Part shown: positions 14,091 through 17,022 of the stretch, piece after piece
How the letters are laid out: each line of letters opens with the position of its first letter
Numbering within the stretch: position 1 is the first letter of the stretch
NCBI GenBank assembly: GCA_007119095.1
Contig: SKQI01000098.1
Span: 1 to 17,022, forward strand
Origin: Wenzhouxiangella sp.
Lineage (GTDB): Bacteria > Pseudomonadota > Gammaproteobacteria > Xanthomonadales > Wenzhouxiangellaceae
Reading direction: 5' to 3'
Length of the DNA stretch: 17,022 nucleotides
The notes under the pieces: generated by a model
Told to the model about the DNA's origin: nothing
Seen by the model: only the letters and a program-made list of their open reading frames with translations
Database searches by the model: none
Position numbers and translations under genes: made by a program

Positions 14091-15928
14091 TGCGCGCGTT
14101 CGGCGCGACCCTGATTCAGCCTGACCATGGGCTGATCGCGCTCAATCAGGTTCGTGTCGCCCAATCGCAATCGGCCAGTCATGCCGGCCAGGTAAAGGGA
14201 GCGGTCGGTGGCCATCGCATCCAGCCAGGGCAGCAAGGCCATGGTGTCGGCGCCCATGGCGTGCAGTCTGGCCAGGTTCGGGTTATCAAGATGCGGGTGC
14301 ATATCCGCCGACCGAATGCGTTGTTGGCCCTGGCTGGTAAAGTCAAGGAACCAGGGTGGCATGGGCAGGATCACGCCGTCCAGATCACTGTCGCGAGCGG
14401 CGTCGGGGGCGCCGGCAATGATCTGCGAGGTGGCCAGTACGGGAACGTCTCCGGCACCGAAAAACCGCAGCTGGGGCCTGATCTGGCGGCCGTCGTCGGC
14501 GCGGGCGGCGAGGAAGATAATGTCAACGTCGGTGCGGCGCTGCGGTTCCGATTCCAGCGGCTGGTTCAGCGTCCGGGTCAGGCTGGCAATGCGCTGCTCG
14601 GAACGATCAAGTTCCAGCAAGACTTCCAGCAGCGCGCTGTGGTCGACCTGGCGCAGGGAATACTCGGCTGAACCCACCACCGTGCCCCCGCCGAGCTCGA
14701 ACAGTTCACGAAACGTCGTCGATACGCGTCTACCCCAGTCACTGTTCTGATACAGGATCAGGGCGCGTTTTTGGCCGGTGACAAGGGCATGGGCGGCAGC
14801 CAGCTCGGCATCGTCTTCAGGCAGCAGCGCGAATGCGCGAATCGCGCTGCCCGACCCCGGCGTGCGTCCATCACCGGGGTGGTTAAGCAGCAGCACCGGC
14901 AAGCCCGGATCAGGCAGTTCGACCAGGGTGTCGACCTGGTCGCGCTCTAACGGGCCGACCAGAAAGTCCGCACCTGCTTCACGCAAATCAAACCAGGCCG
15001 CGACGACGTCCTGTGGGTCTTCGCCTACGTACCGAAACAGCAGTTCCGGGCGCCGGTCCGGCGGTATGTCCAGCCAGGCCGACATCATCCCGTCGCGCAC
15101 CGCGCTACCGGCCCGCGCCATGGCCGCTCTGCCCGGCAGAATCACGCCGATGCGGGAGGGATGGGGGCGAGTCTGACGCCAAAGTGCCAGCCAGAAGCGC
15201 GCTGACTCGGCGCTGTAACCGACATTGGGGTAGGCTGCTTCCCAATCGTCCAGCGCCGCGGATAACAAATCGGGATCCAGCAGGTAACCGCGGACAGCGC
15301 TGGCCAGCGCCAGCCAGGGCGACAGCTCAGGGCGGTGGCCATGTTCGATTTGCAATCGTTCCAGGTCGGCCAGCGGCAGCTCGATCAGCAGTGCCAGGCC
15401 AAGCTCTGGCGTGAACTCCCCCGAGCGGACAGCGCGATCCAGTGCTTCCAGCGCCTGGTCGGCAGGTCCGTCGCGCAATTCACTCAAACGTGCTTCCAGC
15501 GCCAGTCGGCGCTCATTCAGGTCGCCATGAAGCTGACCGGACAATTCGGCCAGTTGCCACCCGGCTTGAGCGAGCTGACCGCGTTCGAGGTCGATCTCGA
15601 CTCCGACCAGCGCCAGACGCTGGCGCTCACGCTGGCTCAGGGCGTCGTCGTCGATGGCCGCGACCTTCGCCTGGGCCTGGTCGACTCGGCCAGCTTCAAG
15701 CAGTAATTCGACGGCATTGAGGCGGTAGCTATTGACCTCATCAGGATGCTCGTCGGCAAGCGCCAGCCAGGCCGCCGCTGCCTGTTCCAGCTCGCCGGCT
15801 TGCACCATGGCCTGGATTTGTTCAGTCCGGACATCAGGCGGGGCGTCCGGGCGCACTGCGGGTGGGGGTGGCGCGCAAGCCGCCAGGAACACGATCAGCA
15901 CGGTTGCTGCAAGAAGCGATTTCATCAT
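14087..15928 (-). CDS. lpoA: LpoA, outer-membrane lipoprotein activator of penicillin-binding protein 1A
   Basis: LpoA is anchored in the outer membrane and reaches through the periplasm to stimulate the PBP1A peptidoglycan synthase. The reading frame extends upstream to 16306, but the real start is the ATG at 15928 (or the adjacent ATG at 15925). There a signal peptide ends in lipobox LAAC (Cys18), followed by a proline-rich linker. The 613-residue protein has an N-terminal helical, TPR-like part (about 30-250) and a C-terminal LppC domain with the periplasmic-binding-protein fold starting near HPSRIGVILPGR (about 257). It is somewhat shorter than E. coli LpoA (678). No strong ribosome binding site precedes the start, and a TATCAT -10-like box ends only 7 bases before the ATG. 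Confidence 0.92.
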   Translation of the reverse strand: MMKSLLAATVLIVFLAACAPPPPAVRPDAPPDVRTEQIQAMVQAGELEQAAAAWLALADEHPDEVNSYRLNAVELLLEAGRVDQAQAKVAAIDDDALSQRERQRLALVGVEIDLERGQLAQAGWQLAELSGQLHGDLNERRLALEARLSELRDGPADQALEALDRAVRSGEFTPELGLALLIELPLADLERLQIEHGHRPELSPWLALASAVRGYLLDPDLLSAALDDWEAAYPNVGYSAESARFWLALWRQTRPHPSRIGVILPGRAAMARAGSAVRDGMMSAWLDIPPDRRPELLFRYVGEDPQDVVAAWFDLREAGADFLVGPLERDQVDTLVELPDPGLPVLLLNHPGDGRTPGSGSAIRAFALLPEDDAELAAAHALVTGQKRALILYQNSDWGRRVSTTFRELFELGGGTVVGSAEYSLRQVDHSALLEVLLELDRSEQRIASLTRTLNQPLESEPQRRTDVDIIFLAARADDGRQIRPQLRFFGAGDVPVLATSQIIAGAPDAARDSDLDGVILPMPPWFLDFTSQGQQRIRSADMHPHLDNPNLARLHAMGADTMALLPWLDAMATDRSLYLAGMTGRLRLGDTNLIERDQPMVRLNQGRAERAQ

Positions 15929-15967
15929 GCACGGGATGATAAACGATCGGCTGGTTACAATTCCGTC
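15929..15967. promoter_or_regulatory. Compact divergent promoter region between lpoA and rsmI
   Basis: Only 39 bases separate two divergent starts. On the plus strand TACAAT (15956-15961) ends 6 bases before the rsmI ATG. On the minus strand TATCAT ends 7 bases before the lpoA ATG. If these are real -10 boxes, both transcripts would start at or next to the start codon. Any -35 elements would lie close to or inside the opposite gene; I see no good -35 match. Confidence 0.35.
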
Positions 15968-16831
15968 ATGCGAGAAAAGGCTGATACCGATTCCGATGTT
16001 GCCCAGGCCGGCACCTTGTTCGTGGTTGCCACGCCCATAGGCAATCTCGATGACCTGTCGCCACGAGCGGCACGGATCCTGGCTACTGTTGACCTGATTG
16101 CGGTCGAAGATACCCGGGTTACGCGCCGTCTGGCCGATATCACCGGGCGCTTGCCGAGGATGGTTGTTTTGAATGAACACAGCGAACAGGCTCGGGTTGC
16201 CGAACTGGTCGCCGGGCTGGTTGGCGGCGGCAGCCTTGCCCTGGTCAGTGATGCCGGCACGCCGCTGATTTCCGATCCCGGATTTCGGCTGGTCCAGGCT
16301 GCGCACGAGGCCGGCGTCACGGTCAGCCCGATTCCCGGTCCTTGCGCGGCCATCGCTGCCTTGTCAGCAGCGGGGCTGCCCAGCGATCGGTTTCATTTTG
16401 AAGGTTTTCTGCCGGCCCGTCAGGCCGCTCGTCAGCGTCGCCTGCAGGCCCTGGTTGAACGATCAGAAACCCTGCTGTTCTACGCCCCGGCCAGGGATTT
16501 GCCTGTCGTTCTCGCCGATATGAGCGAGGTCTTTGGTCCGGATCGTATGGCGACGCTGGGGCGGGAGTTGACCAAGCGCCATGAAACGGTCTGGCGCGCG
16601 GGGCTGGCGGATCTGGCCGAGCGAGTGGGCGCTGATTCTGATCAGCAGCTGGGCGAGGCCGTGCTGGTGGTTGCCGGCAGCGAGCAGGTGCGGCCGCCGA
16701 TTGCGCTGGATGCCCTGATCCGGGCGCTGGCGGCGGAGTTGCCGCCGTCGCGGGCAGCCCGGGTATTGGCCAACCTGACTCATTTGAACCGGCGCGAGGC
16801 GTTCGCCCTGATCGAGTCAGCCCGTCAATAG
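15968..16831 (+). CDS. rsmI: 16S rRNA (cytidine(1402)-2'-O)-methyltransferase RsmI
   Basis: RsmI (YraL) uses S-adenosylmethionine to 2'-O-methylate C1402 in the ribosomal P site, together with RsmH. The 287-residue protein matches the family length (286 in E. coli) and shows the tetrapyrrole-methylase-like fold motifs VVATPIGNLDDLSPRA (19-34), AVEDTR (45-50), LVSDAGTPLISDPGF (92-106), PIPGPCAAIAALSAAGLP (121-138) and FEGFLP (144-149). The ATG at 15968 places TLFVVATPIGNL near the N-terminus as expected; the open frame upstream to 15746 lies opposite lpoA and is not coding. There is no clear ribosome binding site. It is divergent from lpoA, the conserved gammaproteobacterial arrangement. Confidence 0.96.
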   Translation: MREKADTDSDVAQAGTLFVVATPIGNLDDLSPRAARILATVDLIAVEDTRVTRRLADITGRLPRMVVLNEHSEQARVAELVAGLVGGGSLALVSDAGTPLISDPGFRLVQAAHEAGVTVSPIPGPCAAIAALSAAGLPSDRFHFEGFLPARQAARQRRLQALVERSETLLFYAPARDLPVVLADMSEVFGPDRMATLGRELTKRHETVWRAGLADLAERVGADSDQQLGEAVLVVAGSEQVRPPIALDALIRALAAELPPSRAARVLANLTHLNRREAFALIESARQ

Positions 16832-16900
16832 CCAGTTTCCAGTCAGCGGGCACTGGCGCGAACCAGTCGTGTCTGTCGTAACTGTCAGCAGGCTCGCCTA
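16832..16900. other. Short non-coding stretch after rsmI
   Basis: I see no gene. A small hairpin can form between ACTGG (16852-16856) and CCAGT (16863-16867) with a 6-base loop, but without a T-run it is not a convincing terminator. Confidence 0.4.
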
Positions 16901-16901
16901 A

Positions 16902-17022
16902 GGCACCTCTGAACAATTATGCACGGAGCGCGTTTCAGTCGGAAAAGCCGCAGATCGTGTGGTGCGACCCGAGCGACAGTAGCCGTAGCTACGGCCGAGG
17001 GGCGCAACGCGCGAGATGCGGC
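16902..17022. mobile_element. Probable left part of a palindromic MITE-like element, cut by the window end
   Basis: The segment opens with GGCACCTCTGAACAATTATG, which has the look of an insertion-sequence terminal repeat. It runs into a long imperfect palindrome that reaches the last base of the window. No transposase reading frame is present. If it is a miniature inverted-repeat element, the terminal segment 16902-16946 should return in reverse complement just past the window. Family assignment is not possible from this piece alone. Confidence 0.4.
16947..17022. repeat. Long imperfect palindrome centred on GCCGTAGCTACGGC
   Basis: GCCGTAGCTACGGC (16982-16995) is a perfect 14-base palindrome. 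Flanking arms at 16947-16970 and 16999-17022 pair at 18 of 24 positions, beginning GCCGCA and ending TGCGGC. Several mismatches are C/T exchanges that would still pair as G-U in RNA. An 8-base surplus lies on the left side. The transcript would fold into a strong hairpin. Confidence 0.7.

Noticed and set aside
15746..15967. Upstream extension of the rsmI frame
   Set aside because: It runs opposite the lpoA signal-peptide region, and RsmI homologues start close to the VVATPIGNL motif.
15929..16306. Upstream extension of the lpoA frame
   Set aside because: It runs opposite rsmI. The lipoprotein signal peptide with LAAC begins at 15928, which fixes the start.
16832..17022. RNase P RNA gene (rnpB), which follows rsmI in some gammaproteobacteria
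   Set aside because: I could not find the conserved GAGGAAAGTCCGGGC-like core or the other universal blocks in this stretch.

Overview
This window reads as chromosomal DNA of a high-GC gammaproteobacterium. LpoA, DolP and RfaH are typical of that class, and two of its conserved gene neighbourhoods are present: glyA-nrdR-ribD-ribE-ribBA-ribH-nusB-thiL-pgpA on the plus strand, and rsmI divergent from lpoA-yraN-dolP. The TPR-type Ser/Thr kinase and the alkane hydroxylase would suit an environmental, perhaps marine, Chromatiales- or Wenzhouxiangella-like lineage. That placement is inference; no rRNA marker is present.

Layout. At 1-341 (minus) is the N-terminal part of rfaH, cut by the window edge. 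At 445-1509 (minus) is an AraC-family regulator divergent from alkB (1619-2764, plus), an integral-membrane alkane monooxygenase with all its histidine boxes. About 110 bases separate them and hold overlapping divergent promoter candidates with two interleaved inverted repeats, a likely control region for alkane use. A small DUF1622 membrane protein follows alkB closely. From 3222 to 10283 nine housekeeping genes run in one direction: serine hydroxymethyltransferase, the NrdR repressor, four riboflavin genes, the antitermination factor NusB, thiamine-monophosphate kinase and phosphatidylglycerophosphatase A. From ribE onward all these genes overlap (1 to 32 bases) and several use GTG starts. 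The RibBA protein has lost the GTP cyclohydrolase II zinc motif, so GTP cyclohydrolase II activity must be encoded elsewhere.

On the minus strand from 15928 down to 10257 lies a second set: lpoA (outer-membrane lipoprotein activator of a peptidoglycan synthase), yraN, dolP (BON-domain lipoprotein) and a 930-residue transmembrane Ser/Thr kinase with a long TPR sensor region. Compared with the E. coli order, diaA is absent between yraN and dolP and the kinase has been added at the end. The kinase 3' end overlaps the 3' end of pgpA by 27 bases on the opposite strand. rsmI (15968-16831, plus) diverges from lpoA across only 39 bases.

The last 120 bases hold a long imperfect palindrome behind a terminal-repeat-like segment, which looks like the left half of a non-autonomous mobile element cut by the window end. 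I see no rRNA, tRNA, CRISPR array, complete insertion sequence or riboswitch. No gap between genes exceeds 300 bases.
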